Positions 1 through 12,026 of a DNA stretch of 64,000 bases are shown one piece after another (the stretch's first letter is position 1; the number at the start of each line of letters is the position of its first letter). The notes beneath the pieces are model-generated. The model was not told where the DNA came from. It ran no database searches and saw only the letters and a program-made list of their open reading frames with translations. The DNA lies in contig WMKJ01000062.1 in assembly GCA_009733715.1 (NCBI GenBank), positions 1 to 64,000 on the forward strand. The letters are read 5' to 3'. Position numbers and translations under genes: made by a program. Origin of the DNA: Herpomyces periplanetae (lineage: Eukaryota; Ascomycota; Laboulbeniomycetes; Herpomycetales; Herpomycetaceae).

Positions 1-357
1 ATTAAGCCGACCACATAATCGGTTAAACAGCGGAATATCGGGTAAAAGGTCGGCAAAACGGGGTGGAAGTGGCTGAATAAGCAGAGAGTACACACACGAA
101 GTGAAAGTGAAGTGAGGGGAGAAGGGAAAGGAGGTGAGGTGAGGTGGTGAGGAGATGGGAGGGCAGAGAATAGGATGTGAGAAATGGAGTAAAGGCGGGA
201 GGGGAAAGATTAAGAGTGTAGGCGAAGCAGGGAAACTTTAGCGGTGGAAAGGATGACGAGGGAAGACAAATGAACGCGACAATATAAAGCAGGGGAGAAT
301 TGAAGAAGAAAGGGGAGGAAGAGAGAAAGAGGGGAATGAGAAAAACTAGGAACGTAC

Positions 358-573
358 AGGAGATCCAGGAGCATGTTCATTGACGGTAGTCAGTGGCATA
401 GGAGGCGGTGGACTCGACGATAATGCACCAAAATTTAAATTGAGTGGATGATTCAAGGAATTGGGAGGGTGCAAGGCCGAGTTGAACACCAGACGAGAGG
501 GCGCCCGCGTACCTCCACTCGACGGAGGAGGTGAAGGTGAAGAGGTTGTGGTAGTTGCTGTAGTAGTAGGCAT
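358..573 (-). CDS. first coding exon of an unknown S/T/P-rich protein, runs off the left edge
   Basis: An ATG at 573-571 opens 72 codons rich in Thr, Ser and Pro (start MPTTTATTTTSSPSPPP, later HPPNSLNHPLNLNFGALSSS), ending at a GTACGT donor (357-352). A TTTTCTCCAG acceptor sits just upstream (578-587), so a noncoding first exon may be spliced on at 577. The ATG is the first one after about 945 nt of ATG-free pyrimidine-rich minus-strand leader, which supports it as the true start. Low-complexity N-termini of this kind are common in fungal regulatory proteins, but I recognise no domain. The rest of the gene must lie beyond position 1: bases 1-350 are pyrimidine-rich on the minus strand and look like intron. 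Product unknown. Confidence 0.4.
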
Positions 574-1518
574 GTATCTGGAGAAAAATTATGAATTAAC
601 GGGATAAGTGAAAAGATTTGTTAAAGGGAGAGGAGGTAGAAGGGGAGAGGTAAAAAAAAAGGTAAATTTTTTAGTGGAAGGGGGAATTTAACGAAGAGAA
701 GTAGAGATTGAGAGCTAAAAAATAATAGGGATTATGAAAAGAGCGTGTGTTTAAAACAGAAGTAACGAAGGTACAAGAGTTAGATGAGAAAATGGGAAAA
801 AGGTAAAATAGGACGGCAAGTGAAGAAAATGCGAAAAGGGAAATAGGAAAGCGAAGAATGGAGGAAGGTGAAGAAATTGGGGGAGTTGTTAGATGAAAAG
901 AAAATGCGAGAGGCAAAGGATAAGTTAACAAGGGAAAAAGTAAGAAAGCGAGGAGAGAGGAGGCGAGGTGAGGCGAGGAAAATAAGAGCGCGGACAAGCG
1001 GCGAGCACACGAGGGGAAGAAAGGTAGAGGCGAATGAGCGAATGAATAGAAGAGGAAAAGTGATAACGATAAGTAATTGAAAAGAAGGGTGAAAGGAAAA
1101 TAAGAGATGGGGTGAAATAAAGAAAAAATGCAGAAGCAATTCGGGAGGAAAATGGAGAGAATTGATCGCGAAGACGTGAAAAAGGAGGAAGTTAACGGGA
1201 AAAGAAGAAAATGAGGAGGAAGTTTGAACAAGTTGGAAAAAAATTTCGATGAACTTAACCCGAAGCGAGAGTTAATATTAGTAAGCGTGCGCGCAGGAGT
1301 TTGAGAGGCGAGCACGTGATGATTAGTAAGCGGATAGAAGGAGATGCAAATGAGGGAAATTTCGGTGTTTGGTGGGAAGGCGAAGGAAAAATATCAGTTC
1401 TTGCGTATTGGGACAACCTAATCAAGGTGAGTTGTTATCGGATAGGCAAGTCCCTGTCCAGCAGCCCTCCAAATACGGCAATCGGTTAATTTTTCTGTGC
1501 TTTCTCAATTTGATGTCT
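574..1518 (-). promoter_or_regulatory. long pyrimidine-rich, ATG-free 5' leader
   Basis: Read on the minus strand, this stretch is strongly C/T-rich and has no ATG in any frame (no CAT on the plus strand between 574 and 1518). It ends at the ATG of the left-edge gene. The open frames in it are an effect of base composition and start at non-ATG codons, so I do not call them genes. The layout matches the DEF1 leader at 16429-17200. Confidence 0.5.
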
Positions 1519-1586
1519 CATGTGACTTTTTAGTTTTGAGGGGTGGTGGTAATTGGTTCTTTTCGTATTTGGGAAAAGTTTATTTG

Positions 1587-1592
1587 TTTATA
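1587..1592 (-). promoter_or_regulatory. TATA box (TATAAA) of the left-edge gene
   Basis: TATAAA on the minus strand, just upstream of the ATG-free leader and about 160 bp downstream (in gene direction) of a TCACGTGA palindrome. The position suits the transcription start of the S/T/P-rich gene. Confidence 0.4.
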
Positions 1593-3403
1593 GCTGAATG
1601 AGATGAAAATCTACGTATACACTCCCATCCCCAACCCCAACCCCATCCCCCTTCCCTTTTCTTCCCTTTCCCCTTTCCCCGTCCCTCCCCCAAATACTTC
1701 CCCCATTTCAATTCATTCGTTACTCTTTATCCGTTTCCCGTCTCCCGATATCACGTGAACCCCTTTTCTAGATCCTGCATCGTTTCACTCCGTAGATTGG
1801 TTGATTAATGATGAATATACTTGGACTTTAGTAAATTGGTCAACGCGTGTTATGTTAGACTGTTTGCTTGAGTAAATTCACCGTCGGTAAGTTGTAGTTT
1901 AGAGAAATGAATTTGTCCATGCAAAGTTACTCGGTAATTTTAATGCATTCTGTTATCAGTAACTTTATCCACTGTATCAGTGTCCTCGCCGACAAATTCA
2001 CATTTTATATTATAAATACGTGTAGATACATTGTTATATGTCGCGAAAAATTAACGTTTATTTACTTTTATTAAGCGGTACGTGGGTTAACTTTCAAATT
2101 AGTATAAAAAAGGTTCTATAATGCCTCCATATGTCGGGACTCGAGTTATCACTGGATCTTCATCCAATTGATCTTCCCCTGAATTATGGATCAACCAACT
2201 ATCCACTATATCCAACCCTTATACTACCCGTAGAATTGACTTAATAGCTCAAGTTAAATATAAAGATCCCTTTCATCATTATAATTGATTGTTAACTACA
2301 ACATGCGGAAATTTGCTAAACCAAATTTATCGTACTCCGCTTAAATTTTGCCCTGAGCATTATCTCTTTTGTGCAATAAGCGAATATATACTTTTCTATA
2401 TTTTAATTATGCGTACATTCTCATACTCCACCACCACTACCACCACCACCGCCATTTCCTCGCCATCTACACCTGCTCTTCTACAAACGCACGCAACATT
2501 ACCCATCCGTTTCACATCCATCCCACAACCCAACTCCTGCCCCACCGCACCCCTTGGCTCCGTACCGTTCCGCTATTCTCTCCTTCCCTCCGCCCCCATC
2601 TCATCCTACCCTCCTCTATGATTTTTATCACGTGATTACCACCAGCTATTTTCCTGCTACTATGCCCATGATAGCTATTTGGAGCAATAAGTTTGTATAC
2701 AATGTGTAAATAAAGTAAACTCTCTCTTCCTTTACCTTAGCTCTACGTATACCATGTATTCGTCCTATTTCAAAATTTGGTTAATCTGCACGGTACTCGT
2801 GTTATCTTATCAGGTGTATCGTTTCAACAAAACATAAGCTTATCAGTACTTCTCTAGTCTGATTATATATACAACCATTTTTCAGGTCATTCGTTTATGC
2901 TAAAGAGTAGCATAAATTATCCGTTAAAAATATGCCATTCTCACTTACTCACATTACGACTTAAGTGAACGAATAATGACAAAGCTTGTAACCCATACGT
3001 AATTACAAGTTTCAAGGCACGCAAGCACGCCGTACCGGACGAATTGCAAGCGGAAAATTTCATTCATATTATGACGTATACATCACAACATTCATACACC
3101 GGATTGCCTCGCATACACTATAATTGATAGATACCTATGCAAATCATCAGAATTTAAGAAGTTTTGTGAACAGCATAATGTTCACTCACTTACTCATCCA
3201 CGCTCTATAATAATCCGCTCGAAATATTCATCGTCACAACCACTATTTGATATCCACCCGATGAATATTTTCACCTCCCTTCCACATCCATCATCCTTAC
3301 AATTAATTCCCACTCCCATCGTGACACTTCAAATAACTCTTCAACGTCTAAATAGACAACAGTTGATGAAGTTAATTTACATTTCATTTCATTACATAAT
3401 ATA
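1593..3403. other. intergenic, no gene seen
   Basis: Lies between the left-edge gene and the 3' end of the Aquarius gene. It holds a C-rich polypyrimidine tract on the plus strand (about 1621-1745), the two TCACGTGA palindromes and a CCACCACTACCACC run near 2430. The longest open frames (2289-2635) are low-complexity and overlap each other. I do not accept them as genes. Confidence 0.5.
1751..1758. promoter_or_regulatory. TCACGTGA palindrome (bHLH/Cbf1-type E-box)
   Basis: A perfect 8-bp palindrome with a CACGTG core. In fungi this site is bound by Cbf1-type and other bHLH factors (family knowledge). It lies upstream of the left-edge gene. A second perfect copy is at 2628-2635, and a CACGTG without the full flanks at 1313-1318. 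Confidence 0.45.
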
Positions 3404-6400
3404 TTAACCTGAAATCTTATTAACAAGTTGAATCATTTCATCCACTGAATTAACCAAATATGCTTCAAACTTTTCATTTTCTCGTCCTCTTAACTCTTGC
3501 TTATACCAAGGCGTATAATCATTAAACGATTTAATAACGACGGAATCCGCAACAAGTCTTCCACTATTGGCAGGTTCATCGGGAATCACTGCCAACTTTT
3601 CCGGTCGATCACTAAACAATAAACTTTTCATCATATACTGCATTTGAGTATGACCAGTACGCAAGAATACCTCTTTACGCCCTAAAATGTACAGCCCCAA
3701 ACGAGCACGGGATAATCCAACGGTGATACGACGAATATCACGCAGATAACCCACATGCTTCGTACGAACAAGGGATAATATTATAACTGATCAGAACCCA
3801 GCAAGAGCGACAGAGCGTGATACTGGTTTGGTCTTTTTCAGCCCTATAAGGTACCGAATTTTAAGCCTTACCAGAATCACCCGTTGCCTCCCATCATTCT
3901 TTCTGTTAGTCGTGTTCTTTAATTATTTTTTAACTGCGTTAACTTACTGTCATTCTGTTCCCCTTGAAACTTATCCACCGTAGAAACGTTCCGTGGACGT
4001 CCATACCGCCATAGTCTTTTCCGTTTAACTTGGTTTCCATAAACATCCCCATTCTCTCCATGCTTATTTTTAATTTCGTCCTTTTCTTCCCTTCTTCCAT
4101 CATTTCCATTCATCATTTCTCCACTGCTCAGTGTTTCGTCTTGTGATCCTTTTTCCACACCACCACCATCATCTCCACTGCTATTGCTTTCATACTCGGA
4201 TATATCTTCTTCCCACTCTTCCTCGTGCGTTAACTCTCTTCCACACCTGTAGTCCAACACTTCTTTAATCAGTGTTACTTGTCCTGCATACATAGCTAAT
4301 ATGGATATTCGTTGACTATCGTAACCCATCCGCCTCAAATACATGAATAGTGCAACGGCATACTCCGCTTCCCCGACATTCTGAATGAAATGACCCGTTG
4401 ACTCTCTTTCTCCTTGACCCATATAATCTTCGACATTAACAAATTGATAGTCAAATGCTAATCCTCGATTTGCTACTTTATACTCTTGATCCCATTCTAC
4501 TCTTCCAATATTTCCAACCTGTCCGTATCTCCACCTATACAGTTCAGCTATGGAATTTCTTGCTCTTCCCTGATCTTCAAGAACTATACTTGGTACCCCT
4601 AATCTCACTAATCGTGATATTAAACTTTCATCTAAGTTACTATATTCTCTCAGTCCAACACTCTGTATAATGGGTGAATTCTGCTTAGCGTCCCCACATA
4701 TCACCACCCGTATCAGCTTCTCCGTTTGTCGCTCTCCATTCTTCATCATTTGGCCTCGCTGTAATCTCAGTGGTATAAACGCCTCCATTTCCGTTATTTG
4801 ACCTGCTTCCTCCATTACCACATTTTCATACTCGAATCCTGCATCAGCAAGTTTTTGTCCTTGCATCGCTGCATGTGTAGATGTCATCGCCACTATTCGC
4901 GCTTCTTTTATCAAGTACCAATTACCCTTGTCCCGAACGTTTGGTAAAACTTCAAACGGCCGAATTCGCTCCAATTCATCAAATATCCCTTTGATATACT
5001 CATAACACCCTCTACACATATTTATTGTCTTCTCCACGCTGCAGTTCTTTCCAAATACCTTTTCTATTCGTAATTTCTTATCCATTTCTTCATCTTCACC
5101 GTTCACTTCCGTAAAAAATTTAGCCCATGGAAATATTTCAATTACTTCAGTCCCTGTCATCTCTCTCGATTCCAACTTACGCAAAAATTCACTCCATTGC
5201 CGTTTAACATATATTTCGTTAAAATAATTCGCCGTTTCACACGAATTTCCATGCGCGCCCGGTGCTCCAATACTATCCGCTAACCGTTGTACTTCTGCCA
5301 ATAACTTGTGGCTTCGTTCAATGTAACTTTCCACCCGCCCACTTTTACTAAACCGCTCTTTAGTATTAAGCTCTTCTTCACCGTGCCCTAGACGCACCAT
5401 GTGACGTTCGTCTACATCCAACTTCATAATTTTCACAAAAATCTGGTTCAATGCCTGATTGCTGTGTGCAATAACCACCGTTTTTTGATCGGGAAAATTA
5501 TGATATATATTCCGAATTATTTGAGACGCTACATCCGTTTTTCCCGTTCCAGGTGGACCCATAATTACCGTTAATCCAGGCTGTGTACCCGATAATATAG
5601 CTTGCACTTGTGCTCGTGTAAAGCGAACAGTATTTCTCATTTCAAATTTTTGACTAACAAATGGTCCCCGATAATCTTTAGTGTAGCTGGAAACGAGTAA
5701 GCTTACTTTGCCCGTTTCACCAGCATAATTGTTAAACTCGACAACATAAGGTCCCGTTTTCTCCTCTGTACCACCCGTCCATTCCACTTTATGGCCGGGG
5801 AAACTCTCCACTAAGTGTTCCCAATCTAAGAATGTATCGCCGAAGTCAATCCGTCGCAACCGATTAGGCATTCGCTCATAAGAGGCGTCATTTGGGTCCC
5901 CGTACCCCAAAAATACACCCTGTAGCCAGCTCACCATTTGTGAACTAGTTCGGATTAGCTTCTTCATACTTTCCATTACTGGCTTAAAATTATTTTCCCG
6001 ACTTTTACGTCGAATAATCACGTTAAAGCTGCTATACACATCCTTTCGATTAGTTGCCGTTAAACTAGTATCCTCTGAATAGGCTCTAGTATCCATATCA
6101 ATGAGAAATCTAATCGTTTTGGTCCGTCTGGCCTCTCGAGCTATCCAGATCTGATTGTTTTCATGTTCATTGAGAATTGGTCGATCGTAATCATCGAATA
6201 TTTGACATATTTCGCCCGCTCTAACGTACTTTAACCCAAAGTACAAATTGGGCAAGATTTTCTTTAATTCACGGTCACACTTAGCCTGGTCCAATTTCGT
6301 ATCGCACTTAACACCCGTAACCGTGGCCAAAAACACCACGTCACCTGGTTTCATACTTAGCCATTCTTGTCGTGCTCGATAAGCCACTCGTGCGAGATCA

Positions 6401-8049
6401 ATTGTCAATTCCGCTTTAACGTAAGAAGGTGATATCTCACCGACCCGTGCAGCTCCTACATCCTTAATTAAAAGTTTTGACGATAACGGTAGGACAAACC
6501 TACTCTGAGAGTTGAACACGGTCCCTGTACTCGTATTTTGTGGTCGTATTTTCATAATTGCATCGTTAATATTCTTTCTTATCGCAAAGAATGATTCATA
6601 TCGGTACAGGGTAAACGCTCGCCATAAAAAGTCCCCAACCGTTAGATACTGTAAAGTTTGCTTGCAGACAGCCAACGACTGCGATCCATCATAATCTTCC
6701 ATACGATTGATAGCCTTTTCATACAACTGTCTCTCCGTGGGTAGAACTCGTAAAGTTTGGAGTGTTTCTCGAAATGACTTGATTTGCTCTAGCTTAGCAC
6801 AGATAACTTCCTCAATAAACTCTCTGCATTTCCAAAATTTACATGACTCGGGATACTCGAACCTAAACCCCATAAGTTTACATATTACGGTGAAGTCATC
6901 ATAATCGAGATCTTTAACTAATTCTTTTAAACTTTCACGTTTGGTTATCGATGCATGGTTTGCCAGTGTTAATAATTTGAGTTTAACAGGGAAGCATTTT
7001 ATGCTGACCTTGATAAGCTTATTGACCAGGTTATTATGCATCAAGGAGCTTTCAAGAGGTGAAATTTCCCGTCCGGATGCACTGTCAATGGAAAAGTGGT
7101 AATAATGTCGCAAAAGAGAGTACAAGCTGCGCAGGACTTCATTTTCCCGGTCATTGTACATGGGTGAAAGTTGGATCACAGATAGAAGATTTAGATCGTG
7201 AAGTAGATGGTTGACAAATCTGCGAGTAGGGATCATTGACTCCAGGTCGATGAGTAACTCTAATACACGTTCACAATACAAGCGGACGTTGACGTCCGAG
7301 TTAAGCATGCCAGAGTAAAGTTGATTTGCCATGTCCAGAGTCAACGTGTACAACCAATGTCTATTAAATGACAATTGAGCTTTAGTAACTGGAGAGCCTG
7401 CTTCGAAGCGTTTCTCAGCTGCGCGCCATGATTTCTTGAATGAAGGGTTTTCAGAAAGAGCTAGAGCAAGTGCATCAGCACTGTGCAAATTATGCCAAAC
7501 GGATATTGAGACCAGTGAAGCACATTGTTTACGGATTAACGGTATATCGAGTGAACCAAAAGCTCCGATTAAAAATGATATTAGGTGCATACGGATCACA
7601 GGCATAACATTTTTGTTGATGGATTGAACTAGCACACGATGGAAAAACTGAGAAAATTTTACCGAATCATCATCAAATGTAGACCAGGCGTTAACTTTTT
7701 CACGAAGTTTAACGTTTATGAGTAATGCGAGCAACAGGATATAAAAGTCTGGTCGGGTTTCGGAACAATTCGGCCATAGGGTTCTCTCAACCATTTCCAG
7801 GTTTTCCAAGAGCAAAAGTAAACCGTATGGAAAGTTTTCAGCTACTAACGGATCCCAAATATTTTCTTTTAAGAATTCTTCACTTGGGATAACCGAACCG
7901 GATTCACGCAACCATGTCAAATGCGCAAGCTTGGCCCATGGATGACCGGTATCACCACATAGGTGAGCAACGGGCGGCCGATAATTTTTTAAGTTTTGCT
8001 TGCCCGTGTGAAATGAATAAAGTGAGGTAGTCACAATATCGACCGACAT
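3404..8049 (-). CDS. cwf11: Aquarius / Cwf11-type intron-binding spliceosomal RNA helicase
   Basis: Superfamily 1 helicase of the pre-mRNA splicing complex (human AQR, fission yeast Cwf11), which binds the intron upstream of the branch site. Two exons, 8049-3948 and 3786-3404, joined across a 161-nt GTAAGT..CAG intron inside helicase motif V, give VDKFQGEQNDIIILSLVRT. The product is 1494 aa against 1485 in human. Seen: an N-terminal ARM-like helical region aligning with AQR from the start; the MPNRLRRIDFGDTFLDWEHL pointer segment; Walker A GPPGTGKTD near residue 830; HSNQALNQIF; HGEEEL; a DEAQ-type motif EEAGQ near 1078; DQGRARNSIAELYRWRYG; and motif VI LSRARLGLYI. Odd: motif III is GDAKQNSPI where AQR has GDHHQLPPV, and about 70 acidic/basic residues are inserted just before motif V. 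The gene is divergent from the complex I subunit gene. Family call very sure. Confidence 0.96.
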
Positions 8050-8848
8050 TTTGTTAGTGCGATTGATAAACTAAGGACATGTAAAGATGGAATCAAAAGG
8101 TAAGGAAATCAGGAGCATTGGAATTGGTAAAAGCTATGAAAAACTCAGTGATAAAATTTCAACAAGTTTTGAGGTTAAATTATCGTAAAATATTTTAAGA
8201 TTAAACTTGTCACAAAGCAATAGCGCGACACAGACAGAAATTCGACGAGTAAGCAAAGAACATAATCGCTCAATAAATACCGCTGAGACAGAAGAATGAA
8301 AAAAAACTTGATATAGCTAGACAAATTGTTTCAAGAAAATTATGATAATACAGAATCAATTGATAGATTAAATAACCAACTAAATATTTTGTAAAACTGT
8401 AACCAAAATGATAATTTTCTAGACTTCTCACACACAAGTTCAGCTAACGAGACCCATTGAAAATGACAAAATTGTCACGTGTTTGAACATGTGACGTAGG
8501 TCAGCCGATTTGGGGTTAGTTTGGGGATAGATTGAAGAATCGGCTAGGAAATAAGATGCTCTACATGAAAGTTTTGATATGTTTAAACAGGGAATACTTA
8601 TTATAATGTTGAAGTGTTTAGCACGCTTATTGATAAATAGATTTGTTTAAGGATATTTACCAAAGTTTTACAGAAGAATTTCCAGTTTCGCGACGTATAT
8701 TTGGTGACAATAAGATACACGCATGCTTTCACCGTGAACGAATTGATTTTAATACTTATTTAATTGAAAAGCTTCCTTTAAAGACAGTGGATTATAGTTT
8801 TTCCCGATTTTTTTTTTCAATTTACACTTAATCATTTGTTCATTAATC
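8050..8848. other. divergent promoter region, Aquarius (-) / complex I subunit (+)
   Basis: The 0.8 kb shared by two divergent genes. It is AT-rich, and its main visible element is the palindrome at 8474-8495. A 62-codon plus-strand frame at 8643-8831 looks like chance. Confidence 0.5.
8474..8495. promoter_or_regulatory. 22-bp imperfect palindrome with CACGTG half
   Basis: GTCACGTGTT and AACATGTGAC are inverted 10-bp arms with one mismatched pair, separated by 2 bp. The left arm holds a CACGTG E-box and the right arm CATGTG. It lies about 425 bp from the Aquarius ATG and 354 bp from the complex I subunit ATG, so one dimeric factor could serve both promoters (inference). Confidence 0.45.
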
Positions 8849-9766
8849 ATGTCATCAAGATTGGTAACGAGCTACGAAACATCGGACATAACCTCTAATG
8901 ATGTTCCCTCACCACCTCTAGAGACACCGTATCCGGTATGAACTCTGAGTTTACAATAGAATTTAACAATCTCTTAAAACAAAGGAACTTACTAATCTAA
9001 TATATATCTAACCAGCTCATCGACTGCGATCCGTACGTATAAATTATTTTCAAAATTCAAAGTTTTATCCCGCCTATACTTAATCTCTCATTCGAACATA
9101 GTCACGTGAAGCGTGTATTTAAATATGCCCGGGCCGAGGATTGGGCGCTTGGTGTGTTCTTGGGGACACTTGCACCCATTGCATATTGGTATACGGATAA
9201 AAAATCGCCAGCTTTAGTCCCCAGGCGATCGTATATGGCTGGATTCCGATTGAGTTGCTTTATCGGACTTACGGCAACTTTACTTATTACACATCGAATA
9301 TCTTGGGGTGCGTGTGTATATCCTGTGGTGGTGGTAATTGAGTTAGGTGAAGCCTGGTTTCTGGGATAGGGCTAAGTTTGTGGAAATTTTGTAAAATTTA
9401 GATCGATTTTTAGGTTTCCGGGAAAATAAACGAGAGCAAGAAAGGGATATGCGAGAGATGGTAGCGAAAGTTAAATCAGGTGAGCCGCTCTATGGCAAAT
9501 CACGTTTATCAGAGTATATGCAGGGAGTTGCAGCGCGGGGGTCACGTTACGGTCCCGTTATGGCTCACTTAGTTCCCATATTCAATTTCGTTAATCATCC
9601 ATATGTAAGTTGGAGGGTGGATTTTATATGATAAACCTATTGGACGCTAACGTTCTGTTTCTCATTCCTATAGCATGGCGTTGATACTGCTAAATATTAT
9701 CAACAAGCTGAATTAGAACTAGAAGCTGAGAAAGATAAATTAACGACTAACCCCCAGAATGAGTAA
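8849..9766 (+). CDS. NADH:ubiquinone oxidoreductase (complex I) 21-kDa accessory subunit, fungal NUXM type
   Basis: Fungal accessory subunit in the membrane arm of mitochondrial complex I. Five exons: 8849-8935, 9016-9032, 9102-9307, 9414-9604 and 9674-9766, all phases matching, give 197 aa. Seen: YPLIDCDPHVKRVFKYAR near residues 28-45, the family's N-terminal signature; membrane segments at about 50-66 and 85-98; ISWGFRENKREQERD after the second segment, matching the WGW.EN.RE motif of fungal homologues; and FNFVNHPYHGVDTAKYY near the C-terminus, the hallmark of the C-terminal domain. The last junction falls exactly between HPY and HGVD. Exon 2 is only 17 nt, so automatic gene finders may miss it. 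The donor after ISWG is GTGCGT, slightly weak but required by the family alignment. Confidence 0.93.
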
Positions 9767-12026
9767 AGGGTAATTGCCAATATGAAATTAAGGATGAGTA
9801 ATTTCACGTTTGGCAGGTATTCATGATTTATGGTTGGCGTATAGATGATGTATAGCCATTACATGGCGAGAGGTTCACATATATTCAACTCAAGCAGCGT
9901 ATTGGAGGGATGATTTTTGACATTAAATGGACAGGCTAGAGTCAGATTAACTGGGTTAATACTGTGTACTTGCTGACGAATGTTTGTTTCTGTGCAAGAG
10001 GTGTTGAGCATTTTTTAAGAGTGTTATGTTAGGGTAGGATAGACGACCAATAATTGTATTATCAGTTTGGTAACCAAGATAACTTGTGTATTTGGCAATT
10101 TGAAGGATAATTTTGGGCAAATGTTGTCGTTTGGAATTATGTCTGTAGAATTACTGTAACCAGTGCATCCGACGTAACAAATTGACAAATGAAGCATGTT
10201 TGTGGATGCTGAAAGGGAATTAGGTTCGTATGTGAAAGGTGTTGAAATTGGTATGTTCGTATGCATAAATTTACAGCAGTTAAAAGTAAACGAAGTAGGA
10301 TAAGTATAAAGAATGTGAAGGAGATATACTCGAAGTAACTGCACAATCACAAATTTAGGAAAAGACAAATATTTGGTTGAAGAACATTAATAAAGACTAA
10401 AGCAATACGATTGAATAACATAAAGTCACAGCAAAGCTAAATTGTATACAATAAACGTTGAACAATGAATAAAATATTTTAACATGTGACTCAGGATAAC
10501 AAGGAAAAAGTTAAATCCGGTAAGGCTGAAAGAAATCTCGTGTGGCTAATCCAAAAAAACGACTGAAGGTATTACCTAAAATGAAGTGAGTCATGTGACA
10601 AGTCCGCTACAGGAAGGATAGTTATTGTTACCTGAGAGTATGGGTGTGGCTGAGTAGGAGTAAGGGAGGTAAATTGTTAAGTGGGGAGAGAGAGCAAAAG
10701 TGGGATAACTTGGTAGCGGTCACTCTAAATAAACCCGAAATGAAAAAGTGTACAGCCACATAAGTGTATGGCTAATTGTACAGGTCATGTGATTTGAGGG
10801 GGATATATGGGGAGAAATTTTCCAATTTGGACGGGGTTTGGCTAGGAAGATTTAGAAGAGGATAAAAAAGGTAGGAAATAATATTTTACATTTGTTTGAA
10901 ATTTTTCAAATTTTTAAAATTCTTTAAGATAATTTTACCTAAAATTTATTCTTACATTTAGTACAAAACCATTTTTCAAACGTGCTCGCATACGAACTTG
11001 CACGCACACACGTACACGCACACGAACATCTACACACACACACACACACACCTGCTTCTCCCTAGAATTATTTGCACTATTAATGTATCGGGCTAAAGTT
11101 TATCCGAAGCATACTTCTGTGATGTAATGGGATGTATGAAAAGACAGCGGGATTTCCATGCAAATTTTCGGTAATCAAACTTAAGTGATAAGTTAAATAT
11201 TTTGCGGAGAATGATTGCAAAGGTGGACTTCCCTTTGGATAAAAATTAATTTTCAATCGGATTCCTGGACTTGAGTAGACATTAGGCCATCAGGTACAAG
11301 CTATCATTCACACGATCTTCACTAATCTATTTCAAAGATTGTTTGCGATCTATACGACTTTTTCATATTCTTTAATATACCTATTAGCTTATGGATGGCA
11401 ACATTTATTAGAGTACTCCCCGTAAATCAAAAGGTGTGTGTGTATGTATACAAAACAACGATTTGGGGATACTTCACTGAATAGACTATATCGCTCATCA
11501 ATACATTCTTACTTCATTACATACATGCGTACATTGATACTTACCGACGCACTTACATTCACATGGAATCATTTGGGACATGATTGATAGGTCCACGGGT
11601 TATTTAAATCGTTGAAGGAAACAAAATCATACAGATACTGTGGAATTACATGCAGAGGAGAATCAAATTATCGAATATTTAATCGATTTTGCTAATCGAG
11701 CTACACTATTATACCCTACAGCTATTCGTTTTGTTAGTTTTCTCCGCCTTCGTATTCTACCGCTACACCCTTGCCCTGCCTTGAAGCCGTTTTGTTTCGT
11801 TTTCGATTCGCTAGCTAAACGTTAACGAACGGGAAAATATTAACACACTAACACTCCGCGGACGAAAATTTAACTTAATTTAGCATCTTTCACTCTCGAT
11901 GAGAATTTTGAGCTCGGGAATTTTCACATATCTATTGTGCAATACATTATCGTTCACCCACGTCCTCACAGCAAATTCCCTACAATTTCACATTATAGCA
12001 TTACACGCTATACTAGTTGTCCGGCC
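9767..12026. other. intergenic and 5' region of the DUF7918-like gene
   Basis: No convincing gene. Short open frames at 10024-10368 (-) and 11640-11825 (+) show no domain, composition or splice support. It holds a (CA)n microsatellite at 11031-11051. The frame that precedes 12027 in phase is probably 5' leader. Confidence 0.5.
11031..11051 (+). repeat. (CA)n microsatellite
   Basis: About ten uninterrupted CA units. The preceding 40 bp are a looser CA/CG-rich run. Confidence 0.85.

Noticed and set aside
671-1315. A 214-codon hydrophobic minus-strand open frame
   Set aside because: It lies in the ATG-free pyrimidine-rich leader, starts at a non-ATG codon, and its Ser/Leu/Phe richness follows from C/T-rich DNA.
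8849-9766. Complex IV assembly factor COX20 as an identity for the five-exon gene
   Set aside because: Two membrane segments fit both, but YPLIDCDPH, WGFRENKRE and FNFVNHPYHGVD are hallmarks of the complex I 21-kDa subunit.
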